Positions 56,669 to 64,000 of a stretch of DNA of 64,000 nucleotides are shown here, piece after piece. The notes beneath the pieces were generated by a model that was given only the letters and a program-made list of their open reading frames with translations, searched no databases and was not told the origin of the DNA. Numbering within the stretch: the stretch's first letter is position 1; each line of letters begins with the position of its first letter. A program made the translations under genes and the position numbers. The DNA comes from Agaribacter marinus (GTDB lineage: Bacteria; Pseudomonadota; Gammaproteobacteria; Enterobacterales; Alteromonadaceae): the NCBI RefSeq assembly GCF_030160655.1, contig NZ_BSOT01000006.1, positions 620,001 to 684,000 on the forward strand. The letters are read 5' to 3'.

Positions 56669-56905
56669 TTAGCTATGCGTCAGTGCAGACTGGATGACCT
56701 TCGCATGCTCACATAAGTCATAACCTAAGTTTGTCAGGTAGCCACCATCAGGTTGATTCACTATCCCTTTGTTAAATAGGCGCTTCGCTGCAGCTATAAC
56801 GGAAGGATCTGCATCATGATGTATTTTCAGTCCTTGCATTAGACTACTGCTTGGATATTTGAGGATTAAATTGAGTTCGTCTGTGAGTTCTTGATTGAAA
56901 GACAT
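56669..56905 (-). CDS. TIGR02647 family small protein
   Basis: 78 residues. The core GLKIHHDADPSVIAAAKRLF, then NKGIVNQPDGGYLTNLG, matches the TIGR02647 family, a short, single-domain protein found in gammaproteobacteria whose function is unknown. A winged-helix-like helical fold is possible. It is a single gene on the minus strand. Confidence 0.8.
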   Translation of the reverse strand: MSFNQELTDELNLILKYPSSSLMQGLKIHHDADPSVIAAAKRLFNKGIVNQPDGGYLTNLGYDLCEHAKVIQSALTHS

Positions 56906-57064
56906 TTACCGTACCCTATGTTTGCCAAAGATTAAAATTGCCAAATACGTTCTTCAGATGATGCGCGATAATACTTTATAGCTGGCTAGCTATCTCAATC
57001 ATCTGATTCGTACTTTTACATTTTTATAACAATTGGGCAAGTATCTTATGTACATGCAAGTTAC

Positions 57065-57724
57065 CTATATTAGTTGCTTCCAAAAACGCTCAGCTTTTGG
57101 GAGGTAGTAATTATCAGTATCTAATGAATACATAACATTCGTCGCTCTACCTAGCAACTCATCTTTTGGAATGAAACCATAGTATCTTGAATCAACGCTG
57201 TTGTTCCTGTTGTCACCCATTACAAAATAAAACCCCTTTGGAACAACGATGTTTTTAAATGAATCTCGAGGATTGGGTACATCAACAAACTGCACAGGGT
57301 GTTGGTAACCAAGTAAATTTTCTGAATACAAAGCGGGTGAGTTTATCTTTTCGTATTGGATGATTTCTCCGTTTAATACTACTTGATTATTTATCATAGC
57401 GATTTTGTCGCCGGGCAACCCTATCACACGTTTCACTAAACGCATGTTAGCTGCTTCAGACATGAATACAACTATATCCCCTCGTGCTGGACTGCCCATT
57501 TCGAGTAATGGGATGTCGGTAAATGGAATGTCGAGTCGATAGGCCATCTTATCTACAAAAATACGATCGCCTTCTTCAATTGTGGGTAACATTGAACCTG
57601 TTGGCACTTGATACCAATCGGCAATACTGCTACGAGAACTGATAAGCAATAAAACAAATAACATGAAGCCCCAGTTTTCTTTAAAAAGACGATTTAATTT
57701 TTGATTAAAGCCTGTTGCTTTCAT
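57065..57724 (-). CDS. lepB: Signal peptidase I
   Basis: 219 residues. One membrane helix near residues 18-30 is followed by the catalytic Ser44 in PTGSMLPTI and Lys97 in MRLVKRVIGLPGD. The family box GDNRNNSVDSRYYG is in the C-terminal half. It cleaves signal peptides of exported preproteins. It is shorter than the E. coli enzyme and has one rather than two N-terminal helices, so it may be a second copy beside the lepA-linked lepB found in most gammaproteobacteria (inference). Confidence 0.92.
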   Translation of the reverse strand: MKATGFNQKLNRLFKENWGFMLFVLLLISSRSSIADWYQVPTGSMLPTIEEGDRIFVDKMAYRLDIPFTDIPLLEMGSPARGDIVVFMSEAANMRLVKRVIGLPGDKIAMINNQVVLNGEIIQYEKINSPALYSENLLGYQHPVQFVDVPNPRDSFKNIVVPKGFYFVMGDNRNNSVDSRYYGFIPKDELLGRATNVMYSLDTDNYYLPKAERFWKQLI

Positions 57725-57953
57725 TCCGTTCTCCTAGCCTGTACAAGTAATTTTCTGACATTCTCTACTATATCTGCCATTTAGTTAGATAAACGAGTAT
57801 AAATCTGTAAGCGCATATTGCGTTGTGTAACATTCTGTTTCGCAAGTTTGCATTAGTGGCGTTTGTTCAATGCAATGGCAGCTAGGTATATATTGGGTTA
57901 TCATCGCGCAAATTTCTGCCCATTTTGGCAAGTAGTGCTTAAAGGAAACAAAT

Positions 57954-58604
57954 ATGATCAACAATGATGTATTAAGACGCGTGCGTTTCGCGTTGCGGAT
58001 CAACGATGGGAATGCAATCGATATCTTTAAGCTGGTTGATTACGATATGGATAAAGATTACTTGCAGTCCATTATGAAAAAAGACGAGGAAGCAGGATTT
58101 TTACCTTGCCGGGATAAAACCTTGGCAATGTTTTTGGATGGTTTGGTGATTCAAAGACGGGGGAAAAAGGAAGGTGCACTACCTAATAAGTTAAAGGCCG
58201 GCGAAAAACTTTCAAATAACGACATATTGCGAAAGCTGCGCATTGCAATGAGTTATCGTGATGAGGATATGATTGAGATCTTGCGGTACGCGAACTTCAG
58301 AATTGGAAAAACTGAATTGTCAGCCTTGTTTCGTAAGGCAGACCATCGTAATTATAAAGACGCAGGTGATCAAATCGTGCGTAATTTACTGCAAGGTATG
58401 GTTAGAAAGTATCGCCCAGAGGCTGCAAAAGACAGTACATCCAAAAAAACTTATAGCAAACTTCAATCTCTCCCAGCTGAGAATAATAAGCCAACTAACA
58501 AACAAGCACCGCGCATGCATTACAGCCAAAAAACAGAAAAACAAGTGGCGCCTAACACGCCGGTAAATCACGATATTTGGGGCAAACCTAAGCCAAAGAA
58601 GTAG
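57954..58604 (+). CDS. yehS: DUF1456 family protein (YehS-like)
   Basis: 216 residues. It carries two copies of a ~70-residue DUF1456 unit: NDVLRRVRFALRINDGNAID and later NDILRKLRIAMSYRDEDMIE, each followed by a short helix pair. The C-terminal ~60 residues are a low-complexity basic tail (Lys, Asn, Pro) not seen in the core family. The function of YehS is unknown. It is divergent from lepB and convergent with the MocR regulator. Confidence 0.85.
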   Translation: MINNDVLRRVRFALRINDGNAIDIFKLVDYDMDKDYLQSIMKKDEEAGFLPCRDKTLAMFLDGLVIQRRGKKEGALPNKLKAGEKLSNNDILRKLRIAMSYRDEDMIEILRYANFRIGKTELSALFRKADHRNYKDAGDQIVRNLLQGMVRKYRPEAAKDSTSKKTYSKLQSLPAENNKPTNKQAPRMHYSQKTEKQVAPNTPVNHDIWGKPKPKK

Positions 58605-58620
58605 CTGCCTTGCGTTAAGG

Positions 58621-60102
58621 TTATATTTCTCTCAGCTTATATTTACTCAATAGTATCTTGCCTAGCACTGCTATTGCGGCTGATATGTCGTCTGTATTTA
58701 TGCAACCGAAACCAAATACTATTGCGTTTGGTAGCGCTTCTCCAGCACAAAAATCGGTCAGCGCACGTATTGCTATGTCGTGATTTGCCGCTGTACTAGC
58801 TAAATCTTTGGCGTCTATCACATCGATAAGCGTAGCAGTCGCATGCAAACCTGTTCGGATGGGTAATAGCGTTAAAAAACCTGAGCAATGAATGCTTAAG
58901 GCTTTTTTTAACGCAAAATAGCGAGCTGAATAGATTTTCTGCATTTTACGAATGTGTTTTCGCAATTCTCCTGATGTAATAAAGCTTGCTAGTGTCATTT
59001 GAGTTTGCGTTGGCGTATGCCAATCAGACTGGAATTTTGCTGCTGTTAAAGAAGGGAGTGACCATGATGGTGCCAATAAATAACCTATTCTCAACTCGGG
59101 AAGTAAGTTTTTAGAAAAAGTACCTACATAAAAAACAACGCCGTTGTTATCTTGCGTTTTGAGAGCATCTATTGGTGGTCCACTTAGCCTAAAATCGCTG
59201 TCGTAGTCATCTTCTATGATTAACATGTCTTTACGCATTGCTAAATCTAAAAGTGCTAAGCGTCGTTTAGCTGACATCGCTATCCCTAGTGGAAATTGAT
59301 GTGATGGCGTGACATAAATAATATTTGTATCTAATGGAATGTCTGATACGACGATACCTTCAGAGTCAACGTTTATTGGTACAATGTCTGCACCCGCTGC
59401 ACTAAAAACATCTCTCGCCATAAAGTAGTAGGGGAATTCCATCGCCACTTTCGTTTTGCCCGTTCTTACTAGTATTGTCGCGATTAAATTAAGCGCTTGT
59501 TGTGCGCCATTACAAATGAGTATTTCATTTGCATTGCTTGCTACTGCGCGCATTAACGATATGTGTTGCGCGACGGCTTCACGAAGAGCTAATATGCCCT
59601 GAGGTGTCCAATGCGCTTTTGCTAGTTGATTCAGTTGTCTTGAACCAGCAGAAACGTACTTTCGCCATTTCTCAAAAGGGAATAGCGATACGTCTGGAGA
59701 ACCTACTTTGAAGGAATATTTTAAGTCTGGGTAAGGCGCGAGCTCTCTCGTTTGATTTTCTACTCGCCAATATTCTTTGATATGTGCGGATAACTTTTGG
59801 GGAAAAGGCCTACTGTTTTCTGTCAGATTCTCGGAAGCATTCGTAACGTATGTGCCGTCGCCAACTAAGGTTTCAATGTAGCCTTCAATTGCCAAATTGT
59901 CATAGCTAGCAATTATCGTGTTTCTAGACACGCCTAAAGAGTTAGCGAGCGAGCGTGTAGAGGGCATTTTAAAACCGGGCTTTAATCGATCGTTTTGGAT
60001 TGCTAAGCGAATTTGCCTAGACAGGCAATCTACCAAGGTCTCCTTACCATCAGAGATAAGGCGAATGTCAATTTCAAGAATTGGATCTATCAAAATACAC
60101 AT
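58621..60102 (-). CDS. MocR/PdxR-type transcriptional regulator (GntR helix-turn-helix plus aminotransferase domain)
   Basis: 493 residues. The N-terminal GntR winged helix is seen in RLKPGFKMPSTRSLANSLGV, then SRNTIIASYDNLAIEGYIET. From residue ~110 there is a fold-type I aminotransferase domain with the PLP Lys in VGTFSKNLLPELRIGYL and EDDYDSDFR before it. Members regulate vitamin B6, GABA or amino-acid genes, with PLP as cofactor-effector. It is divergent from the thioredoxin-like gene, 76 bases away, a likely target. Confidence 0.9.
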   Translation of the reverse strand: MCILIDPILEIDIRLISDGKETLVDCLSRQIRLAIQNDRLKPGFKMPSTRSLANSLGVSRNTIIASYDNLAIEGYIETLVGDGTYVTNASENLTENSRPFPQKLSAHIKEYWRVENQTRELAPYPDLKYSFKVGSPDVSLFPFEKWRKYVSAGSRQLNQLAKAHWTPQGILALREAVAQHISLMRAVASNANEILICNGAQQALNLIATILVRTGKTKVAMEFPYYFMARDVFSAAGADIVPINVDSEGIVVSDIPLDTNIIYVTPSHQFPLGIAMSAKRRLALLDLAMRKDMLIIEDDYDSDFRLSGPPIDALKTQDNNGVVFYVGTFSKNLLPELRIGYLLAPSWSLPSLTAAKFQSDWHTPTQTQMTLASFITSGELRKHIRKMQKIYSARYFALKKALSIHCSGFLTLLPIRTGLHATATLIDVIDAKDLASTAANHDIAIRALTDFCAGEALPNAIVFGFGCINTDDISAAIAVLGKILLSKYKLREI

Positions 60103-60178
60103 TTTTGGAACTTAAAAAGTACCAGTCAGTGAATCATAATACCCGCAGTTGTGCAATTTAAAAAATAATGGAGTTACT

Positions 60179-61165
60179 ATGTATAAAGCAAGTTTTGCGT
60201 CTTATAACCTAAGGCGAAAGAAGATTGTAGGAATCGTTATTGGCTGCTTGGCTGTGTTGTCACCGATTAGTTTAGTTAACGCGAAAAACAATGTGGATTT
60301 GGACCTAACGTTAAGAAATGGTGGCGTATTTAATGCAAGTCAGTACAAAGGGGAGAAGCCTGTTTATTTGAAATTTTGGGCATCTTGGTGTCAAGACTGC
60401 TTGCGAGAGATGGACCATTTGCAAGAAACTTCACAAGCGTATGGTGAAAGCGTAGAAGTAGTTGCCGTGAATGTGGGGTTAAATGAATCAGCAGAGGAGA
60501 TAAATAAGGTTGTTCAACAATTTGGTTTAACCTTACCGATTGCTCTTGACACCAAAGGGGAATTGGCTAAGTCACTAAATTTAGTTGGCACACCGTATCA
60601 CGTGCTCATAGATACAGATGGGTTGATTGTTCATTCTGGGCATGAAGCAAATAAAGAATTGGATCGTAAATTGTCCTTATTGTCTAGCCATGACAAACCT
60701 GATTTACCAGCGACTCTTTTCAATTCTGGCGACGCAAATAAAACTAGTCAAACTATCTTTTTAAACGAGGCGCTTGACGGTTTACAGGTATTACATTTTG
60801 CGACGACATGGTGTGAATCCTACCTAAAAGAATCACGCCCTCGTATGTCAGAGGCATGTGTTGACGCTGAAGCGAATTTCAATAAGTTACCAAAAAAACT
60901 GCCAAATGTGGCGTTTAAAACAATCGTTAGCCACTTGTGGACGTCTGCATCAGACGTGGAGGAATATGCTACTACATATGGTGTAACACACCCTATTGTG
61001 CTTGATGAACAGGGTGATACGTTTTTTACTTATAGAGTACAAGATTTTCCTACGTTTGTGGTGACTGAAGATGCTACAGAAGTCTTTCGCACAAAATCCT
61101 TTAATCAGTTACAGGCATTCGTTGAAAAACATACTAAAATAGTAAGCAAGCGCAAAAAACTATAA
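60179..61165 (+). CDS. Tandem thioredoxin-fold (TlpA/redoxin-like) secreted protein
   Basis: 328 residues from ATG 60179, chosen because GGAG precedes it and the signal anchor (IVGIVIGCLAVLSPISLVNA) then starts near residue 16; an upstream ATG at 60149 is in frame. The first thioredoxin domain has a normal C-x-x-C (WASWCQDCLREM, Cys71 and Cys74) and GTPYHVLID. A second redoxin-like domain (FATTWCESYLKESRPR) has only one Cys of the pair and cannot be a normal disulfide site. It probably acts in periplasmic thiol chemistry. Ends two bases before the convergent lacI stop. Confidence 0.82.
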   Translation: MYKASFASYNLRRKKIVGIVIGCLAVLSPISLVNAKNNVDLDLTLRNGGVFNASQYKGEKPVYLKFWASWCQDCLREMDHLQETSQAYGESVEVVAVNVGLNESAEEINKVVQQFGLTLPIALDTKGELAKSLNLVGTPYHVLIDTDGLIVHSGHEANKELDRKLSLLSSHDKPDLPATLFNSGDANKTSQTIFLNEALDGLQVLHFATTWCESYLKESRPRMSEACVDAEANFNKLPKKLPNVAFKTIVSHLWTSASDVEEYATTYGVTHPIVLDEQGDTFFTYRVQDFPTFVVTEDATEVFRTKSFNQLQAFVEKHTKIVSKRKKL

Positions 61166-61166
61166 T

Positions 61167-62186
61167 TTAACTTGTGGGAACCGGCCCTGTGCTTTGCCTA
61201 ATGACTAGCTCAAATGGCAGTGTGATAGATTTGCATGTGGTCTGTTCTCCTTTCATTAGTGCGAGTAGCATGCGCATACTTTCTCTTCCAATATCTTCAA
61301 GTGGTTGTTTAATAGTGGTTAAGGTGGGTGACATGAGCTTGGCGTAACTAATGTCATCAAACCCCATGATTGAAATATCTTCCGGTATTTTAAAGTCGTA
61401 TTCTCTCAGCGTATTCATTGCGCCTATAGCCATGTCATCACTAAAGCAGAATACTGCAGTGGGTCGGTTCTTTAGCCGAAGTAATTTTTCCATTGCAACT
61501 ACGCCTGAATCTGTACCGTAGTCCCCTGTGATGATATATCTATCGTCAATTACTATGCCTGCATCGTTTAGCGCCTCTTTATAACCGACTAATCTGCTCT
61601 CGGTGCTTGGAGTAAACGAGGGGCCTTTGATTGCAGCGATACGCTTGTGCCCTAGTGAAATTAAATGGTTGACGGCCGCCATGGCGCCTGCCTTGTTGTC
61701 TATTAAGACTTTATTGATATTGTCATCGGGAATTTCTTCACATGAATTGACTAGCGGCGGTAAATCGTGAAAAGCCTGACGGTTTTCATCTACTGGAAAA
61801 GGAATGCGAGGAGTAAAAACTAATATTCCATCAGCCTGTCCGGATGTCACCATATCACCATAATGAGATTCTCGCGCCTCAATGTTTTGAGTGTCTCCTA
61901 GTAATACAGAGTACCCTGCTTGCATTGCTTCGTTTTCGATTGCCCTAATAATGCCCGCGTTCACTTGATTTGTAATGTCAGGCATTACGACGACAACATT
62001 GCCACTTTTTTGCGTCCGTAAGCTTGCACCAAAGCGATTAGGTTTGTAGCCAGTATCTTTTACGGCTTTAAGTACTCTGGTAAGCGTTTTATCATTTACT
62101 AGCTTAGGTGTTGACAAAGCTCTAGAAACTGTCGCCGCTGATACACGTGCTTGCTTTGCAACTTCTTTAATACTGACTTTTGCCAA
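61167..62186 (-). CDS. LacI family transcriptional regulator
   Basis: 339 residues. The N-terminal helix-turn-helix is VSIKEVAKQARVSAATVSRA, followed by the hinge helix and a periplasmic-binding-protein-like sensor domain (VVVVMPDITNQVNAGIIRAI, VLIDNKAGAMAAVNHLISLG, FCFSDDMAIGAMNTL). It is of the CytR/GalR length. Palindromes TGAAATCGGTTTCA (30 bp upstream of its start) and TGAAAACGATTTCA fit this family's operators. Related sites lie before the SSS-GH94-GH5 operon, so it is probably a repressor of beta-glucan disaccharide use, not of agar genes (inference). Confidence 0.92.
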   Translation of the reverse strand: MAKVSIKEVAKQARVSAATVSRALSTPKLVNDKTLTRVLKAVKDTGYKPNRFGASLRTQKSGNVVVVMPDITNQVNAGIIRAIENEAMQAGYSVLLGDTQNIEARESHYGDMVTSGQADGILVFTPRIPFPVDENRQAFHDLPPLVNSCEEIPDDNINKVLIDNKAGAMAAVNHLISLGHKRIAAIKGPSFTPSTESRLVGYKEALNDAGIVIDDRYIITGDYGTDSGVVAMEKLLRLKNRPTAVFCFSDDMAIGAMNTLREYDFKIPEDISIMGFDDISYAKLMSPTLTTIKQPLEDIGRESMRMLLALMKGEQTTCKSITLPFELVIRQSTGPVPTS

Positions 62187-62215
62187 TCCACTCTCCCAAT
62201 AACCTTTAACTTAAC

Positions 62216-62229
62216 TGAAATCGGTTTCA
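62216..62229. promoter_or_regulatory. LacI-type operator TGAAATCGGTTTCA at the lacI promoter
   Basis: A 14-bp near-palindrome 30 bases before the lacI start on the minus strand, implying autoregulation. Confidence 0.75.
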
Positions 62230-62322
62230 ATTAAAACGACGCAAAACAGGTAAACCTTCTATACAAATTACATGATAACCCATATGCAATGGCTTTTCAT
62301 ATGTGAATCTCACTATACTAAA

Positions 62323-62336
62323 TGAAAACGATTTCA
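62323..62336. promoter_or_regulatory. LacI-type operator TGAAAACGATTTCA before the GH3 remnant
   Basis: A 14-bp near-palindrome just downstream of a possible -10 element, TATACT, at 62314-62319. It lies 76 bases before the GH3 remnant start. Position and sequence suit a repressor site of the adjacent LacI protein. Confidence 0.7.
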
Positions 62337-62412
62337 TGAGTTGTTTTATTTTGTTAATGTATTGTGAAATTAATATTCAAAAATCTATGCAAGATTTGAT
62401 TGAGGTTCGATA

Positions 62413-62568
62413 ATGAATATAAAAATTGGTCAAATGACGCAGGCGGAACGAACACACATTACGTCCGCAGAAATAACGACATTTTTTATTGGTTCAGTAT
62501 TAAACGGCGGTGTTGCTGATGCTGATTATGCACCGCTGTATCCATATGGGCACGGTCTATCGTATTAG
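62413..62568 (+). pseudogene. GH3 beta-glucosidase remnant, N- and C-termini joined after internal deletion
   Basis: A 51-codon ORF. It starts with KIGQMTQAER, then ITSAEITTFFIGSVLNGG, the well-known beginning of GH3 exo-beta-glucosidases. It jumps after GGV to PLYPYGHGLSY, the well-known GH3 C-terminal motif of the type (Y/F)PFGYGLSY. Some 700-750 residues in between, including the catalytic Asp, are missing with the frame kept. The product cannot be a glycosidase. A LacI-type operator precedes it. The intact gene would have been the beta-glucosidase partner of the GH94/GH5 set. Confidence 0.85.
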
Positions 62569-62589
62569 GCCGTATTTTGCGCATTTAAC

Positions 62590-62631
62590 ATGCGACAAAT
62601 CTTAGAAGACATTGCGCTAGATTTGTCGCAT
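62590..62631. repeat. Long inverted repeat before dnaB
   Basis: A perfect 13-bp stem (ATGCGACAAATCT / AGATTTGTCGCAT) has a 16-base loop; a weaker outer stem, AGGCCG-ATT with AATATTCGGCCT, frames it. T-rich sequence follows. It may end the transcript from the GH3 remnant or fold in the dnaB leader, 28 bases before the ATG. Confidence 0.65.
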
Positions 62632-62658
62632 AATATTCGGCCTTATTATTTTTATGTA

Positions 62659-64000
62659 ATGCCTGTGAACCAACCTACCAACGATAATATCGAGAGTTTA
62701 CACATTCCGCCGCATAGTATTGAAGCGGAACAATCTGTACTCGGTGCACTAATGATATCCGCTGATTCTTGGGATAAAGTTGCAGATTTAATCGTTGAAG
62801 AAGATTTTTACAATCACGCTCATCGCTTGGTTTTTGCTTCCATTATCAGGTTAATTAATAAGAATGAAGCGATTGATGCTGTCACGGTAAAAAGTGAGCT
62901 GGAGGCCCATGCCCAACTTGATGAAGCAGGTGGCTTTTCGTATTTAATTGAACTTGCGAAAAATACGCCAAGCGCTGCAAACGTAGGCGCGTATGCTAAC
63001 GCCATTCGTGAACGCGCTATTGTTCGCGAACTGATTGGCGTGGCACATGATATCGCTGATGTGGGGTTTAATCCTGAAGGTCGGGATTCAAAGGAAGTAT
63101 TAGACTTCGCAGAAACCAAAGTCTTTGAAATTGCTGAAAAACGCACTAGCGCTGGCGAAGGGCCAGTCGACGTTAAGAGTGTGCTTAAAAAGACAGTTGA
63201 TCGTTTAGATGAGCTAGTAAAACAAGATCAAGATGTGACGGGTGTATCAAGTGGATATACCGATTTAGATCAAATGACCAGTGGTTTACAACGTTCAGAT
63301 TTGATTATTGTTGCTGCACGTCCATCTATGGGTAAAACAACCTTTGCGATGAACCTCTGTGAAAATGCGATGATGATGCAAGACAAGCCAGTACTCGTAT
63401 TCAGTCTTGAGATGCCAGCAGAACAAATCATGATGAGGATGTTAGCGTCCTTGAGCCGCGTTAATCAGACGAGCATTCGTACTGCTAAGTTAGACGATGC
63501 AGATTGGATGCGTATGCAGCAGACCATGAAAGAACTTCATGATAAAGATAACTTGTTTATTGATGACAGTTCGGGGTTAACGCCAATGGAATTGCGAACG
63601 CGTGCGCGTAAATTAGCGAGAGAGCGCGGTGGAATTTCGATGATTATGGTGGATTACCTCCAGCTCATGCGAGTACCAAGTCTGTCGGATAATCGAACAT
63701 TAGAAATTGCAGAGATTAGCCGCTCGTTAAAGGCGCTAGCGAAAGAGCTAGAAGTACCGGTGGTTGCTCTATCGCAGTTAAATCGTGGCTTGGAGCAACG
63801 CGCTGATAAGCGACCTATTAATTCGGATTTGCGTGAATCTGGCTCAATTGAGCAGGATGCCGATTTAATTATGTTTATTTATCGTGATGAGGTGTATCAC
63901 GAGAATAGCGAATATAAAGGTATTGCAGAGATTATAATCGGCAAACAGCGGAACGGTCCTATTGGCACCTGTCGCTTAACCTTCCAAGGTCAATTCTCTC
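62659..64000 (+). CDS. dnaB: Replicative DNA helicase (3' end outside window)
   Basis: 447 codons from ATG 62659, open to the window edge; about 15-25 residues are missing from a normal ~465-residue DnaB. The N-terminal domain starts IPPHSIEAEQSVLGALM. The RecA-like ATPase has Walker A in VAARPSMGKTTFAM, Walker B in ISMIMVDYLQLM, then ALSQLNRGLEQR and the Arg-finger region near GKQRNGPIG. It unwinds DNA at replication forks. It is not preceded by rplI here, the arrangement in many relatives. Confidence 0.97.
   Translation, partial: MPVNQPTNDNIESLHIPPHSIEAEQSVLGALMISADSWDKVADLIVEEDFYNHAHRLVFASIIRLINKNEAIDAVTVKSELEAHAQLDEAGGFSYLIELAKNTPSAANVGAYANAIRERAIVRELIGVAHDIADVGFNPEGRDSKEVLDFAETKVFEIAEKRTSAGEGPVDVKSVLKKTVDRLDELVKQDQDVTGVSSGYTDLDQMTSGLQRSDLIIVAARPSMGKTTFAMNLCENAMMMQDKPVLVFSLEMPAEQIMMRMLASLSRVNQTSIRTAKLDDADWMRMQQTMKELHDKDNLFIDDSSGLTPMELRTRARKLARERGGISMIMVDYLQLMRVPSLSDNRTLEIAEISRSLKALAKELEVPVVALSQLNRGLEQRADKRPINSDLRESGSIEQDADLIMFIYRDEVYHENSEYKGIAEIIIGKQRNGPIGTCRLTFQGQFS

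Noticed and set aside
1-64000. tRNA, rRNA, CRISPR, IS elements, prophage genes
   Set aside because: No cloverleaf-like tRNA, repeat-spacer array, transposase, integrase or terminal inverted repeats flanking a mobile gene were seen by reading.

Overview
The window looks like the chromosome of a marine, agar-degrading gammaproteobacterium of the Alteromonadales type (Paraglaciecola, Glaciecola or Catenovulum-like). This is inferred from the moderately AT-rich sequence, the GH2/GH16/GH50/GH86 agar enzymes, two sodium:solute symporters, a PEP-CTERM-like protein and gammaproteobacterial core genes (upp, lepB, dnaB, yehS-like, a TIGR02647 protein). No tRNA, rRNA, CRISPR array, insertion sequence or prophage was recognised.

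Layout. 1-5.2 kb: the 3' part of a long coiled-coil signalling protein with a degenerate Hpt-like tail, a 23-codon ORF with a double-glycine-type leader, a fatty acid hydroxylase and a patatin. 5.3-12.7 kb: agar genes, namely a GH2 beta-galactosidase, a galactose/glucose-type SSS symporter and a GH86 agarase/porphyranase lipoprotein. 12.8-16.1 kb: a three-gene periplasmic oxidoreductase-like operon (DUF1080, cytochrome c, PQQ-dehydrogenase-like propeller). 16.2-25.4 kb: an AraC regulator with DUF3224, a TPR protein, an ECF sigma/anti-sigma/DUF4097 operon and several orphans. 25.5-37.9 kb: two GH50 agarases flanking a complete six-gene ebo cluster (eboD-C-A-B-E-F). 37.9-41.6 kb: a GGDEF-EAL/FIST pair and an internally deleted flavin-dependent halogenase. 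42.1-47.7 kb: a cello-oligosaccharide operon (SSS symporter, GH94 phosphorylase, GH5 cellulase). 47.7-49.4 kb: an MccF-like peptidase and upp. 49.6-54.9 kb: two paralogous DUF5060 glycosidases tail to tail, then a GH16 agarase. 55.4-64 kb: a PEP-CTERM-like trypsin, housekeeping genes, a MocR/thioredoxin divergent pair, a LacI regulator, a GH3 beta-glucosidase remnant and the start of dnaB.

How the genes work together. Secreted and lipid-anchored GH16, GH50 and GH86 enzymes would cut agar or porphyran, GH2 would release galactose, and the SSS symporter would import it. Sites resembling TTGTTGACAA precede GH2, GH86 and the first GH50 gene and may share a regulator. A second, separate regulon is marked by 14-bp palindromes of the form TGAAANCGNTTTCA. 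They lie before lacI, before the GH3 remnant, before the symporter-GH94-GH5 operon and before the deleted halogenase unit. This implies a LacI-controlled cello-oligosaccharide system that has lost parts by internal deletion. The ebo cluster is the most notable biosynthetic or transport module; its product in this organism cannot be told from sequence.
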